64,000 bases of DNA, taken from positions 199,870 through 263,869 of the forward strand of contig NZ_RZNA01000047.1 of NCBI RefSeq assembly GCF_003992595.1. The letters run 5' to 3'. Shown in pieces: positions 53,446 to 61,929 of this stretch. The notes under the pieces are model-generated. The model saw only the letters and a list, made by a program, of their open reading frames with translations. It did not search any database and was not told the origin of the DNA. Position numbers and translations under genes: made by a program. The first letter of the stretch is position 1. The number at the start of each line of letters is the position of its first letter. Source of the stretch: Flagellimonas oceanensis (GTDB lineage: Bacteria; Bacteroidota; Bacteroidia; Flavobacteriales; Flavobacteriaceae).

Positions 53446-53856
53446 TTGACCATTAACAACATTGTGTTATTTGACGGTGTTTGCAATTTGTGCAGTGGAT
53501 TTGTGCAATTTGTGATAAAAAGGGAGAGAGATAGCACTATTTCCTTTGCTTCCCTGCAGTCTGAAGAAGGCCAAGGACTGCTAAAAAAGTATGGTGTGGA
53601 TTCGACTACAGTTGATTCTATCGTATTTATCAAAGATGATAGGGCTTTCATTAAAAGTGAAGCTTTTTTTAAGATAGTACAGCATTTAAAAGCACCATGG
53701 CCTTTTTTGAGGATATTCACATTTCTGCCTCTAAAATTCAATAATGCCATTTATGATTTGATTGCAAAGAACCGCTATAAAGTGATGGGCAAGAAGAATA
53801 GTTGCTGGTTGCCATCGAAGAGTATGTCTAACCGATTCATAGATTCTATAGGATGA
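53446..53856 (+). CDS. DCC-family (DUF393) thiol-disulfide oxidoreductase-like protein
   Basis: About 136 residues from TTG 53446 (T-I-N-N-I-V-L-F-D-G-V-C-N-L-C-S-G-F-V); the frame is open to another TTG at 53398. The family hallmark D-G-V-C-x-x-C is intact. The C-terminal part has P-W-P-F-L-R-I-F-T-F-L-P and a conserved-looking C-W-L-P. Presumed cytosolic redox protein with thioredoxin-like fold. Its stop overlaps the next ATG as ATGA. AT-rich like the two genes that follow, which suggests a joint origin. Confidence 0.85.
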   Translation: MTINNIVLFDGVCNLCSGFVQFVIKRERDSTISFASLQSEEGQGLLKKYGVDSTTVDSIVFIKDDRAFIKSEAFFKIVQHLKAPWPFLRIFTFLPLKFNNAIYDLIAKNRYKVMGKKNSCWLPSKSMSNRFIDSIG

Positions 53857-54356
53857 AAATTTTTACAAAGAAGAATTATATGTTCTTCATAGCTGCCATA
53901 TTTTTACTTCCGAACCTTTTTGTTATGGCATTGGGTATTGAGAGTTTTCCTTACACACAAGCTCCAATGTTCGGGCATTATATCGATTCCGAAACCAAAT
54001 TGTACCTTTTAAAATTTGAGGGTCATAAGGATGGACAAACAATCGATTTGGTTGATTATTACGGTAAATCCGAGTTGAGGTTTATTAGGCACTTTTTTAG
54101 TAAAGTCTACGGTTCTTCCGAGTATTTTACTCCTTTTTCAGGTAGAGTCATTGAGGATGAGGAAAGGTTTAATGAAAGGCTCAATTTATTTTTCGAGAGT
54201 TTTGAAAAATTTCTGTGGGAAGAATATCAGCTTCGATTCGATAGCATTGAGGTTAAAATTGCCCAGGTTGATGGAGAAAGAAATTTAATTGGTGATTTTA
54301 GGCCGTTTGGGATTTATAATTGTAACACCGAAGAATATAAAGTAATAATGGATTAA
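53853..54356 (+). CDS. Hypothetical single-pass membrane protein in the DCC/HTTM cassette
   Basis: A 167-residue protein with one N-terminal hydrophobic helix (about 9-29, M-F-F-I-A-A-I-F-L-L-P-N-L-F-V-M-A) and a soluble part rich in aromatic and acidic residues (F-P-Y-T-Q-A-P-M-F-G-H-Y; F-F-E-S-F-E-K-F-L-W-E-E-Y). Two cysteines at most, no motif I know. Position between DCC (4-bp overlap) and HTTM (4 bp) genes suggests that it is a subunit of the same system. Confidence 0.7.
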   Translation: MKIFTKKNYMFFIAAIFLLPNLFVMALGIESFPYTQAPMFGHYIDSETKLYLLKFEGHKDGQTIDLVDYYGKSELRFIRHFFSKVYGSSEYFTPFSGRVIEDEERFNERLNLFFESFEKFLWEEYQLRFDSIEVKIAQVDGERNLIGDFRPFGIYNCNTEEYKVIMD

Positions 54357-54360
54357 GATT

Positions 54361-55407
54361 ATGAAGGCAATTTTAAATCAGGGGCTTAAGTTTTTGAGCA
54401 ACCCTTTATTTACCCTGCGGATATTTTTAACCTTATTGATTTCCAAAAATTCTTTGGAACGACTAAACTTCTTGGTCGGAGTAAAGAACAATGAAGCGTA
54501 TGAGCTCTCCTTAACTTGGATAAATAGTGTTTTGCCCAAAGAAATGTTGGTAAGTCAAAGTAATTTTGAGTTTTACCATTATCTCATAATTATATGTACC
54601 GTTACAGCTGTTATAGGTCTTTTTGGGCGATTGAGCATATTCATATTGGCACTTACAGGGATTATGATTAATGGTATGGTGGAAGGTGTAGGGATATTTG
54701 ACCATAACCTTTCATTGCCAAGTCAAGTGTTTTTTATGCTTGCATTTTTACCAGGTACAATGTCTTATTCCATCGATGGGCTGATTTTAAACAGAATATT
54801 TAAAAAGAGATATTTTGGAGGTACCGACCAAAAGATTATAAAAATGAGCACTAACCTTATTTTGCTAGTTTTGGTGTTTACTTATTTTACTGCTGGAGTA
54901 TCCAAGTTGAGGTATGGTGGGGTCGAATGGTTGGATGGTTCAACTTTGAGTTTTTACATTCAAGACAAAATGTTGGATTATGAAGAGGGTAAAAAGCAAA
55001 TTTTATTGGGTAGAAGTATAGGGGAAGAGGATTTTGAGTGGAAAGGTCCGTTTGGATTATATTCCCATACCTATGGAAATTACCGAACTTCTCCAGCGCA
55101 TAGGGTTTTCAATACTTGGTTAGGGACAAATGAATACCTGATGAGTATAATTTCAATTCTTACAGTTTTATTGGAATTATGCGGTTTTATTGTGTTTATT
55201 AATCCCAGATTAAGAAATATCTACCTCATATCGGTAATAGCAATGCATAGTGTAATTGGCTTCACAATGGGGTTGAGTTTTTCTTATTATAGGGTTATAT
55301 GTGTTCTTTTGATTGATTGGCGATCTGTATTTTCAGACGGTGCCTCAATTTATCAAGGACTTAAACAGCGCAAGGTAAAGTTGCTGTATAGAACACAAAA
55401 TCGGTAG
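54361..55407 (+). CDS. HTTM-domain multi-pass membrane protein
   Basis: A 348-residue protein with several transmembrane helices. The HTTM family is the membrane domain shared with vitamin-K-dependent gamma-carboxylase. Recognisable parts: T-L-R-I-F-L-T-L-L-I, F-D-H-N-L-S-L-P-S-Q-V-F-F-M-L-A-F, and Y-F-T-A-G-V-S-K-L-R-Y-G-G-V-E-W-L-D-G-S. No soluble carboxylase domain is attached, so the reaction is unknown. AT-rich. Last gene of the three-gene cassette. Confidence 0.78.
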   Translation: MKAILNQGLKFLSNPLFTLRIFLTLLISKNSLERLNFLVGVKNNEAYELSLTWINSVLPKEMLVSQSNFEFYHYLIIICTVTAVIGLFGRLSIFILALTGIMINGMVEGVGIFDHNLSLPSQVFFMLAFLPGTMSYSIDGLILNRIFKKRYFGGTDQKIIKMSTNLILLVLVFTYFTAGVSKLRYGGVEWLDGSTLSFYIQDKMLDYEEGKKQILLGRSIGEEDFEWKGPFGLYSHTYGNYRTSPAHRVFNTWLGTNEYLMSIISILTVLLELCGFIVFINPRLRNIYLISVIAMHSVIGFTMGLSFSYYRVICVLLIDWRSVFSDGASIYQGLKQRKVKLLYRTQNR

Positions 55408-55559
55408 TCGGTGGTAATTGTAGGCACCTTTCATAATTCCATTCATTTTTTTCAGAACGTTAAATTCAAACAATTACAGTCTATTAACGGAATATTATTT
55501 AATCTATTTCTGCACTAGCTGCGTATATAAATAGATTGATAAATGAAAAATTTTGAATT

Positions 55560-55742
55560 ATGGGATTGATGAGTAAAATTGTGGGAGTTGTATTTGCTGT
55601 TCTAATGTTCGGGTCGTGTTCCGTACATAGAAGTGCTGGTAACAGTGCTACAGCTCCTGGGCAAGTAAAAAAGATCACAGGTGATAAAAGTGCCAAAGCC
55701 TACGCACCTGGACAACAAAAGAAAAATGGCAATAAAAACTGA
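55560..55742 (+). CDS. Tiny lipoprotein with repeated APGQ motif
   Basis: A 60-residue protein. Signal (K-I-V-G-V-V-F-A-V-L-M-F-G-S-C) with lipobox Cys20, then a basic, Gly/Ser/Ala/Lys-rich tail holding two similar units: S-A-T-A-P-G-Q-V-K-K and S-A-K-A-Y-A-P-G-Q-Q-K-K. I recall similar mini-lipoproteins in flavobacteria, often misnamed as oxidase subunits. A terminator follows; upstream about 150 bp of AT-rich spacer. Confidence 0.75.
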   Translation: MGLMSKIVGVVFAVLMFGSCSVHRSAGNSATAPGQVKKITGDKSAKAYAPGQQKKNGNKN

Positions 55743-55762
55743 TTGTTGCTCAGCATAACTCC

Positions 55763-55794
55763 AAAAAAAAAGCCCCGATTTTCGAGGCTTTTTT
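55763..55794. terminator. Bidirectional terminator between the tiny lipoprotein and the M20 peptidase
   Basis: AGCCCCGA and TCGAGGCT pair with one mismatch around a short T loop, flanked by an A run on the left and a T run on the right. Usable from both strands; its right end touches the stop of the minus-strand peptidase gene. Confidence 0.75.
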
Positions 55795-57289
55795 AATTCA
55801 TTTCAGAAGATAGGATCCCATAAAAAGCTTTTATCCCATAAGCCAACTGACCGATTTTTACATTTTCGTTGGGGCTATGCTGGTTGTTGTCCGGATTTAC
55901 CACGGGAACGATAAAGGCTGGAATTTTCAATTCGTTGATAAAAGGGGAAATAGGTACGGTGCCGCCCATGGTACGGATTTGAATTACTTCTTTCCCAAAG
56001 CTCTGATTTAAGGTTTTCACGATAAACTTACCGTACGCATTATCCAAGTCGGTTCGGAAAGCATCGATAACACTGCCTTCTTCCACGGTTACGATTTTGT
56101 CAAATTGCATACGCTCCTCTTTGGATGGCACATGGTCCAATACTTTGTATCCCTGCTTGGTAATATGATCTTTGACCAATTGTTTCAGGCGGTTGCCATC
56201 GCTTTCCACGACCAATCTCAAATCCAGTTCTGCCGTGGCACTTTCCGGAACAATGGTTCTTGCTTTCTCTCCAATCCACCCAGAACCCAACCCGCGGATA
56301 TTGAGGGAGGGATATTGTAGGGCCTCTTGGTAAAAACCACCCACTTTTTCAGCTGTCTTGAACTGAAGCCTCTCTGCAATAGCCTCGTCGTTATCGGGTA
56401 CGCTTTTCAGAATGGAATCAGTTTTCTCATCAATGGAAACACCATCATAATAGCCAGGAATCGTCACTTTACCATCGGAATCCTTCATGGTTGATAGCAA
56501 TTGTGCCAACTGGAAACCTGGATTTGGTGCATAATTGCCATAATGTCCACTATGTTGCGGTTTGATAGGGCCGTACGTCGTTAAGGTCAACGTAGTGATG
56601 CCACGGCAACCATAAACAACCGTGGGGTTTTCCGAAGCATGTACAGGTCCGTCCACAATCATCAAAAAGTCGGACTCCAAGAGCTCACGATATTGTTTTA
56701 CTGCGGCAGGTAGGGGGGTGCTGCCCTTTTCCTCTTCACTGTCCAAAATAACCTTGATGTTGAACGGGAGTTCCTTGCCATCCTTTTTCAAAAGGTCCAT
56801 GGCGTTCAAGAGCATCACGATGGGCGATTTGTCATCCGAAGTGGAACGACCGAACAAACGCCAATCATAATTGATGTCATCGTCCATTTCGTCAAAGGAA
56901 ATCGTTTCAAATCCGTCATCTTTCGGAGCTTTCAATACCACCTGATAGGGATTGGATTGATTCCATTTGGATGGATCTACGGACTGCCCATCAAAATGCA
57001 TATAAATAAGTACTGTGGGTTTTTCATCGACCATGGGTATGGCTGCAAAAAACAAAGGAAGCCCTTCGGTATCCAAAACGGCAGTGTTGAAACCCCTGTC
57101 ACTAAATTTCCGCTTGAGCCACATAATGTTACGGTCAATATCGGCCGTATCCAGTGCATCGTTGGGAATGGCAATGAATTCCCGAATTTCATTGATAGCA
57201 TCGGCCACTTGCGATTTTATAGCTACGTCATCTTGAGCAAAAAGGGAAAAACCAAGGAATAGGGAACCAAGGAACAGCATTTTTTTCAT
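55793..57289 (-). CDS. Secreted M20-family dipeptidase
   Basis: A 498-residue metallopeptidase with a signal peptide (K-K-M-L-F-L-G-S-L-F-L-G-F-S-L-F-A-Q). Metal residues: Y-M-H-F-D (His), D-S-E-E-E-K-G-S (catalytic Glu and metal Glu), S-D-D-K-S-P (bridging Asp) and N-Q-H-S-P-N-E-N near the end. Probably cleaves dipeptides in the periplasm. It lies 31 bp downstream of trpA on the same strand and may be partly read through from the trp operon. Confidence 0.9.
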   Translation of the reverse strand: MKKMLFLGSLFLGFSLFAQDDVAIKSQVADAINEIREFIAIPNDALDTADIDRNIMWLKRKFSDRGFNTAVLDTEGLPLFFAAIPMVDEKPTVLIYMHFDGQSVDPSKWNQSNPYQVVLKAPKDDGFETISFDEMDDDINYDWRLFGRSTSDDKSPIVMLLNAMDLLKKDGKELPFNIKVILDSEEEKGSTPLPAAVKQYRELLESDFLMIVDGPVHASENPTVVYGCRGITTLTLTTYGPIKPQHSGHYGNYAPNPGFQLAQLLSTMKDSDGKVTIPGYYDGVSIDEKTDSILKSVPDNDEAIAERLQFKTAEKVGGFYQEALQYPSLNIRGLGSGWIGEKARTIVPESATAELDLRLVVESDGNRLKQLVKDHITKQGYKVLDHVPSKEERMQFDKIVTVEEGSVIDAFRTDLDNAYGKFIVKTLNQSFGKEVIQIRTMGGTVPISPFINELKIPAFIVPVVNPDNNQHSPNENVKIGQLAYGIKAFYGILSSEMN

Positions 57290-57320
57290 GAAACAGATGG
57301 TCTTGATTTAAAACTGAAAT

Positions 57321-58082
57321 TTAACGAATTTGCTTCACAAAGTCATCAATTGCATTCACTCCATTTGCTGTTAAGTGTTTGATGAAAGCCGAACCGATGA
57401 TGGCCCCCTTGGCTTTTTGTGTGGCTTGCTCAAAAGTTTCCGCATTGCTGATGCCGAACCCAACAATTTGAGGGTTGTTCAACTCCATGTTGGCGATACG
57501 GTTAAAATACTCTGATTGCTCGCTACCGAATCCTTGTTTGGCCCCTGTTGTACTCGCTGAGCTTACCATATAAATAAACCCTTCGGAAGCATCATCAATA
57601 GCTTTAATGCGTTCATCACTAGTCTGTGGAGTAATCAGAAAGACATTGATCAATCCATGTTTTTTAAAAATATCCTCGTATTCCTCTTTATAGACATCTA
57701 AAGGTAAATCTGGAAGTATGAGACCATCGATTCCGATTTCTTCACATTGCGCACAAAATTCCTCAACCCCATATTGGAGCACAGGATTAAAATAACCCAT
57801 CAAAATAAGTGGAATGGAAACCGTTTTGCGAATATCCTTTAGTTGTTCAAAGAGCAGTGCCGTGTTCATGCCATTTTTAAGGGCCGCTGTAGAGCTTTCT
57901 TGAATGGTGGGTCCGTCCGCCAATGGGTCACTGAACGGCAACCCTATTTCGATAAGGTCTACACCGCTCGTTTCCAAATCGTGGATGATTTTTACCGTAT
58001 CGTCCAAATTGGGGTAACCTGCAGAGAAATATATGGAAAGGATTTTTTTGTCCTCCTGTAGTTTTTGTTTGATTCTGTTCAT
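57321..58082 (-). CDS. trpA: Tryptophan synthase alpha subunit
   Basis: A 253-residue TIM barrel that cleaves indole-3-glycerol phosphate. Catalytic Glu in [11 protein letters not shown], catalytic Asp in L-P-D-L-P, and phosphate-binding V-G-F-G-I-S-N. Its ATG overlaps the trpB stop as ATGA. Last gene of the trp operon. Confidence 0.97.
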   Translation of the reverse strand: MNRIKQKLQEDKKILSIYFSAGYPNLDDTVKIIHDLETSGVDLIEIGLPFSDPLADGPTIQESSTAALKNGMNTALLFEQLKDIRKTVSIPLILMGYFNPVLQYGVEEFCAQCEEIGIDGLILPDLPLDVYKEEYEDIFKKHGLINVFLITPQTSDERIKAIDDASEGFIYMVSSASTTGAKQGFGSEQSEYFNRIANMELNNPQIVGFGISNAETFEQATQKAKGAIIGSAFIKHLTANGVNAIDDFVKQIR

Positions 58083-59263
58083 AATTTGAAATAATCAATA
58101 TAGTTCTGTAAATCTTTGTCACCACGCCCGGATAGGTTTACCACGACAACATCATCGGGACCGAACTTTCTGTCCTCAAAAATGGCCAGCGCATGCGATG
58201 ATTCAATAGCTGGAATGATACCTTCCAACTTACATAGCTCCAAGCCTGCCTTCATGGCATCATCATCGGTAATGGAAATAAACTCTCCACGACCCGAAGC
58301 GTACAAGTGGGCGTGCATCGGTCCCACCCCAGGATAATCCAATCCTGCCGAAATGGAGTAGGGTTCTGTTATCTGTCCGTCTTGTGTTTGCATCAAAAGG
58401 GTTTTGCTCCCGTGAATGATGCCTACTTTCCCCAAGGCCGATGTTGCGGCACTCTCCCCGGAATCAATTCCTTTTCCAGCGGCCTCAACAGCAATGATAC
58501 CTACTTCGGGAACATCCAAATAATGATAATAGGCCCCGGCAGCATTACTGCCTCCACCTACGCAGGCTACCACATAATCCGGGTTTTCCCTTCCTTCCTT
58601 TTCTTGGAGTTGATTTTTGATTTCCTCCGAGATTACCGATTGGAAACGCGCCACCATATCGGGGTAGGGATGTGGTCCTACAACGGAACCAATAATGTAA
58701 TGGGTGTCCACTGGATTGTTGATCCAGTCACGAATTGCTTCATTGGTGGCATCTTTTAAGGTCTTGCTGCCCGATGTAGCCGGTCTTACTTCGGCTCCCA
58801 ACATTTTCATTCGGGCCACGTTCGGTGCTTGGCGGGCAATATCGATTTCGCCCATGTACACCACGCATTGAATCCCCATCAAAGCGCAAACGGTCGCCGT
58901 TGCAACGCCATGTTGACCCGCGCCTGTTTCTGCAATGATTCTGTTCTTGCCCAATTTTTTGGCCATTAGTATTTGGCCAATGGTATTGTTGACCTTGTGG
59001 GCGCCCGTATGGCATAGGTCTTCCCGTTTCAGGTAGATTTTCGTGTTGTACCTTTCGGATAGGCGCTTTGCAAAATAAAGCGGTGTGGGTCTACCAACAT
59101 AGTCCTTCAATAATTGATGAAACTCTTCCTTGAACGAAGGTTCTTCCATGATGCTGAGGTAGTTCTGTCTAAGCTCCTCGCAATTGGGGTATAGCATCTC
59201 TGGGATAAAAGCTCCCCCAAACTCGCCGTAGTATCCCCGTTCATCAGCATGATAGCTTTTCAT
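58079..59263 (-). CDS. trpB: Tryptophan synthase beta subunit
   Basis: A 394-residue PLP enzyme that joins indole and serine. PLP lysine in H-T-G-A-H-K-V-N-N; glycine loop G-G-G-S-N-A-A-G; monovalent-cation and COMM regions as in TrpB1. It lies between trpF (12 bp) and trpA (4-bp overlap). Confidence 0.97.
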   Translation of the reverse strand: MKSYHADERGYYGEFGGAFIPEMLYPNCEELRQNYLSIMEEPSFKEEFHQLLKDYVGRPTPLYFAKRLSERYNTKIYLKREDLCHTGAHKVNNTIGQILMAKKLGKNRIIAETGAGQHGVATATVCALMGIQCVVYMGEIDIARQAPNVARMKMLGAEVRPATSGSKTLKDATNEAIRDWINNPVDTHYIIGSVVGPHPYPDMVARFQSVISEEIKNQLQEKEGRENPDYVVACVGGGSNAAGAYYHYLDVPEVGIIAVEAAGKGIDSGESAATSALGKVGIIHGSKTLLMQTQDGQITEPYSISAGLDYPGVGPMHAHLYASGRGEFISITDDDAMKAGLELCKLEGIIPAIESSHALAIFEDRKFGPDDVVVVNLSGRGDKDLQNYIDYFKL

Positions 59264-59275
59264 TGGTTTTATTTT

Positions 59276-59926
59276 TTAGTTGCGAACGCTCTTCAGCGAT
59301 TCGATAAATACTTTTAGGTCATCTATGTTTTTTAGGCCTGGGGCCGTCTCAAATTTACTGTTCACATCAATCGCAAAACAATTTTCGGAAGCGGTGCTGT
59401 TTAAAAACTCCTGTAATTTTTCTGTGGAATCCAACCCAATACCTCCGCTCAAGAAATAGGGTTTATTGGATGTGTATTTTTCCAGCACCGACCAGTCAAA
59501 CGTATACCCATTGCCTCCAGGGAGTTTTCCTTTGGTGTCAAACAGAAAATAATCGCACACTTCTTCATATTCTTTCAATACATCAAAATCAAAATCATCT
59601 TTGATGGAGAATACTTTGATGGATTCTAGATTTCTCGACTGTGCTCGAAATGACAGAAACCTTTCTTTTAGTTCATGGCAATAATCAGCACTTTCCTTTC
59701 CGTGCAGTTGTACCGCATCCAATTGATAGTGGGCTACTTTTTCCAAAACTTCTTCCAAAGGTGCATCCACAAAAACCCCTATTTTTTTAATGGAACTAGG
59801 CACTGCAGCCATTTCTCCCGAAAAATAGCGGGAAGAAGGTTCCCAAAAGATAAAACCCAAATAATCGGGTTGCAATGTTGCTACTTCCTCTGGGTTATGG
59901 TTCATGCCACAAATCTTTAGTTTCAT
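59276..59926 (-). CDS. trpF: Phosphoribosylanthranilate isomerase with a repeat-derived insertion
   Basis: A 216-residue TIM barrel. Catalytic Cys6 (K-I-C-G-M) and Asp (F-L-F-D-T-K) are in place; phosphate loop L-S-G-G-I-G-L. Residues 91-102 (L-S-F-R-A-Q-S-R-N-L-E-S) are encoded by a 36-bp arm of the palindromic repeat family inserted in frame, between the helix Y-C-H-E-L-K-E-R-F and the strand I-K-V-F-S-I. This is expected to be a surface loop, so the enzyme probably still works, and the rest of the operon looks functional. trpC lies 8 bp upstream. Confidence 0.92.
   Translation of the reverse strand: MKLKICGMNHNPEEVATLQPDYLGFIFWEPSSRYFSGEMAAVPSSIKKIGVFVDAPLEEVLEKVAHYQLDAVQLHGKESADYCHELKERFLSFRAQSRNLESIKVFSIKDDFDFDVLKEYEEVCDYFLFDTKGKLPGGNGYTFDWSVLEKYTSNKPYFLSGGIGLDSTEKLQEFLNSTASENCFAIDVNSKFETAPGLKNIDDLKVFIESLKSVRN
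59621..59656 (-). repeat. Palindromic repeat arm inserted inside trpF
   Basis: On the minus strand the segment begins C-TGTCATTTCGAGCACAGTC and continues GAGAAATC, with the inner palindrome TTCGAG/GTCGAGAA. It is exactly 36 bp, so the reading frame is kept and 12 residues are added. The TGTCATT end matches the ends of the 91-bp copies at 60729 and 61837. Confidence 0.75.
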
Positions 59927-59934
59927 AGTATTGA

Positions 59935-60720
59935 TTACGAGATTATTTGATCAATAAATTTTTTGGCACTTTCCCCGGGTTCGTCGGTCTTCATGAAATT
60001 TTCACCAATCAAAAATCCTTGATAGTCGAATTCCTTTAACTCACGAATGGCTTCCACGGAACTGATACCACTTTCTGAAACTTTTACAAAATCATCCGGA
60101 ATCTTTTTCGATAAGGTTTTGCTGATATCCAAATCGACCTCGAAGGATTTAAGGTTCCGGTTGTTCACGCCCAACATATCCAAACTCGGCATCAGGGATT
60201 TTTCCAATTCCTCTTCGTTGTGTACTTCCAAAAGTACATCCAAGCCCAAACCTTTGGCCAATTCGGACAAGGTCTTTATTTCTTCTTTGGACAATATGGC
60301 CGCAATCAATAAAATAACATCGGCACCATAAGCTTTTGCCTCTACAATTTGATATTCATCTATGATGAACTCCTTTCGTAAAACTGGAATATTGGTAGAA
60401 GCCCTTGCAAGAACCAGATCATCCAAAGAGCCTCCAAAATATTTGCCATCGGTCAACACGGACATGCCAGAGGCTCCCGCATCGGTATACCCCTTGGCCA
60501 CATCTTGTACGCTCAAGCTTTGGTTGATTACGGATTTGGACGGGGAGCGTCGCTTATGTTCAGCAATAATGCCCGAGTTGCTTTTGCGCAACACTTCCGC
60601 CAATGAGACCGAGGTACGTTCCATCATCACCGAAGCCTCCAACTGTGGTAGGGTAATGAGCGTTTTTTTTAAACCGACCTCTTTGCGTTTATCTGCTACT
60701 ATTTTATCTAGTATGTTCAT
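59935..60720 (-). CDS. trpC: Indole-3-glycerol-phosphate synthase
   Basis: A 261-residue TIM barrel starting at ATG 60720 (N-I-L-D-K-I-V-A-D-K-R-K-E-V); the open frame begins 7 codons earlier, inside the spacer, and is less likely. Motifs: I-A-E-H-K-R-R-S-P-S-K, G-A-S-G-M-S-V-L-T-D, F-I-I-D-E-Y-Q, and V-S-E-S-G-I. Not fused to trpF, unlike in enterobacteria. Confidence 0.95.
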   Translation of the reverse strand: MNILDKIVADKRKEVGLKKTLITLPQLEASVMMERTSVSLAEVLRKSNSGIIAEHKRRSPSKSVINQSLSVQDVAKGYTDAGASGMSVLTDGKYFGGSLDDLVLARASTNIPVLRKEFIIDEYQIVEAKAYGADVILLIAAILSKEEIKTLSELAKGLGLDVLLEVHNEEELEKSLMPSLDMLGVNNRNLKSFEVDLDISKTLSKKIPDDFVKVSESGISSVEAIRELKEFDYQGFLIGENFMKTDEPGESAKKFIDQIIS

Positions 60721-60728
60721 TTTGTTTT

Positions 60729-60819
60729 TGTCATTCCGCACTTGATGCGGAATCTATTTTTATTCATGATGGATTCCCTCTTTCCCTTCGACTCCTCTCA
60801 GGGTTCCGTAGGAATGACA
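60729..60819. repeat. 91-bp palindromic element in the trpD-trpC spacer
   Basis: Starts TGTCATTCC and ends GGAATGACA, a perfect 9-bp terminal inverted repeat. The left part folds into TTCCGCA/TGCGGAA around CTTGA, and the right part holds CCCTTCGAC and TCTCAGGG. It fills 91 of the 110 bp between trpD and trpC. No coding capacity. Same length and orientation as the copy at 61837. Confidence 0.85.
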
Positions 60820-60830
60820 CCGTACTAAAT

Positions 60831-61826
60831 TTAATTCCTACTCAATTCCTGCAATTTTCTTAAAGCGTTCAAACCTTTGCCGCTGAACAGGGATTCTTTT
60901 GCTTTCTCAAAACCTTCTTTTGGCGTGGTGCCCTCTACCGTGGCAATGGCGACACCTGCATTGGCACATACTACATTGTTCTGGGCATCGGTACCTTTGC
61001 CTTGCAAAATATCCATGAAGATTTGAGCGGACTCTGCTACATCTTCTCCACCCACGATTTCCTGTTGTGAAACTTTTTCCACACCGAAATCAGCTGGTTT
61101 CAACATGGATTCGGTATGGTTGGATATGGTTTTGGTATCGCCGGTCAAGGAGATTTCATCATATCCGTCCAGTGCATTTAGAATGGTGAATTTCTTGTCC
61201 GTGTTCTGGTACAGATAACCGTACATTCTGGCCAATTCCAAATTAAATACGCCTACCATCTGGTTTTTTGGGAATGCCGGGTTTACCATGGGGCCCAACA
61301 TATTGAAAAATGTTTTGACCGCCAACTCTCTTCGGATCGGTGCCACATTTTTCATGGCCGGGTGGAACAAGGGTGCATGCAATACACAAATACCTGCCTC
61401 CTCGATGGTTTTCTTTAGAAAACCGGCATCATTGCTAAATTTGATGCCCAAAAACTCCATGACATTGCTACTCCCGCATTTTGAGGACACTCCGTAGTTA
61501 CCATGTTTGGTTACATGGATTCCTGCTCCTGCTGTCACAAAGGACGCCAGTGTAGAAATATTAAAGGTATCCTTGCCATCTCCACCTGTTCCGCAAAGGT
61601 CGATGGGGTCGTATTCGGCGAGATCAACGGCCAAACAAAGCTCCAATAATGCGTCGCGGAAGCCTTCAAGTTCTTCAATGGTCACACTTCGCATCATGTA
61701 TACCGTCAAAAATGCGGCAATTTGGGACGTGTTGTAATCCCCCTTGGCAATGTTCACCAATATTTGTTTGGCTTCTTCCTTGGGAAGGATCTCGTGGTTG
61801 ATGAGTTTATTTAAAGTCTCTTTCAT
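60831..61826 (-). CDS. trpD: Anthranilate phosphoribosyltransferase
   Basis: A 331-residue enzyme joining anthranilate and PRPP. Glycine-rich PRPP loop C-G-T-G-G-D-G-K-D-T-F-N-I-S-T, then H-G-N-Y-G-V-S-S-K-C-G-S and the L-G-P-M-V-N-P motif. Flanked on both sides by palindromic elements. Confidence 0.96.
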   Translation of the reverse strand: MKETLNKLINHEILPKEEAKQILVNIAKGDYNTSQIAAFLTVYMMRSVTIEELEGFRDALLELCLAVDLAEYDPIDLCGTGGDGKDTFNISTLASFVTAGAGIHVTKHGNYGVSSKCGSSNVMEFLGIKFSNDAGFLKKTIEEAGICVLHAPLFHPAMKNVAPIRRELAVKTFFNMLGPMVNPAFPKNQMVGVFNLELARMYGYLYQNTDKKFTILNALDGYDEISLTGDTKTISNHTESMLKPADFGVEKVSQQEIVGGEDVAESAQIFMDILQGKGTDAQNNVVCANAGVAIATVEGTTPKEGFEKAKESLFSGKGLNALRKLQELSRN

Positions 61827-61836
61827 TTTCTTAATT

Positions 61837-61927
61837 TGTCATTCCGCACTTGATGCGGAATCTTTTGTTCAATTTATTTGGATTCCTGCTTCCCTTCGAC
61901 TTCGCTCAGGGTACTGCAGCAATGACA
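61837..61927. repeat. 91-bp palindromic element in the trpG-trpD spacer
   Basis: Starts TGTCATTCC and ends GCAATGACA (one mismatch in the terminal inverted repeat). Left hairpin identical to the copy at 60729 (TTCCGCA/TGCGGAA); right part CCCTTCGAC and GCTCAGGG. It fills 91 of the 103 bp between trpG and trpD and ends 2 bp from the trpG stop codon. Confidence 0.85.
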
Positions 61928-61929
61928 TA

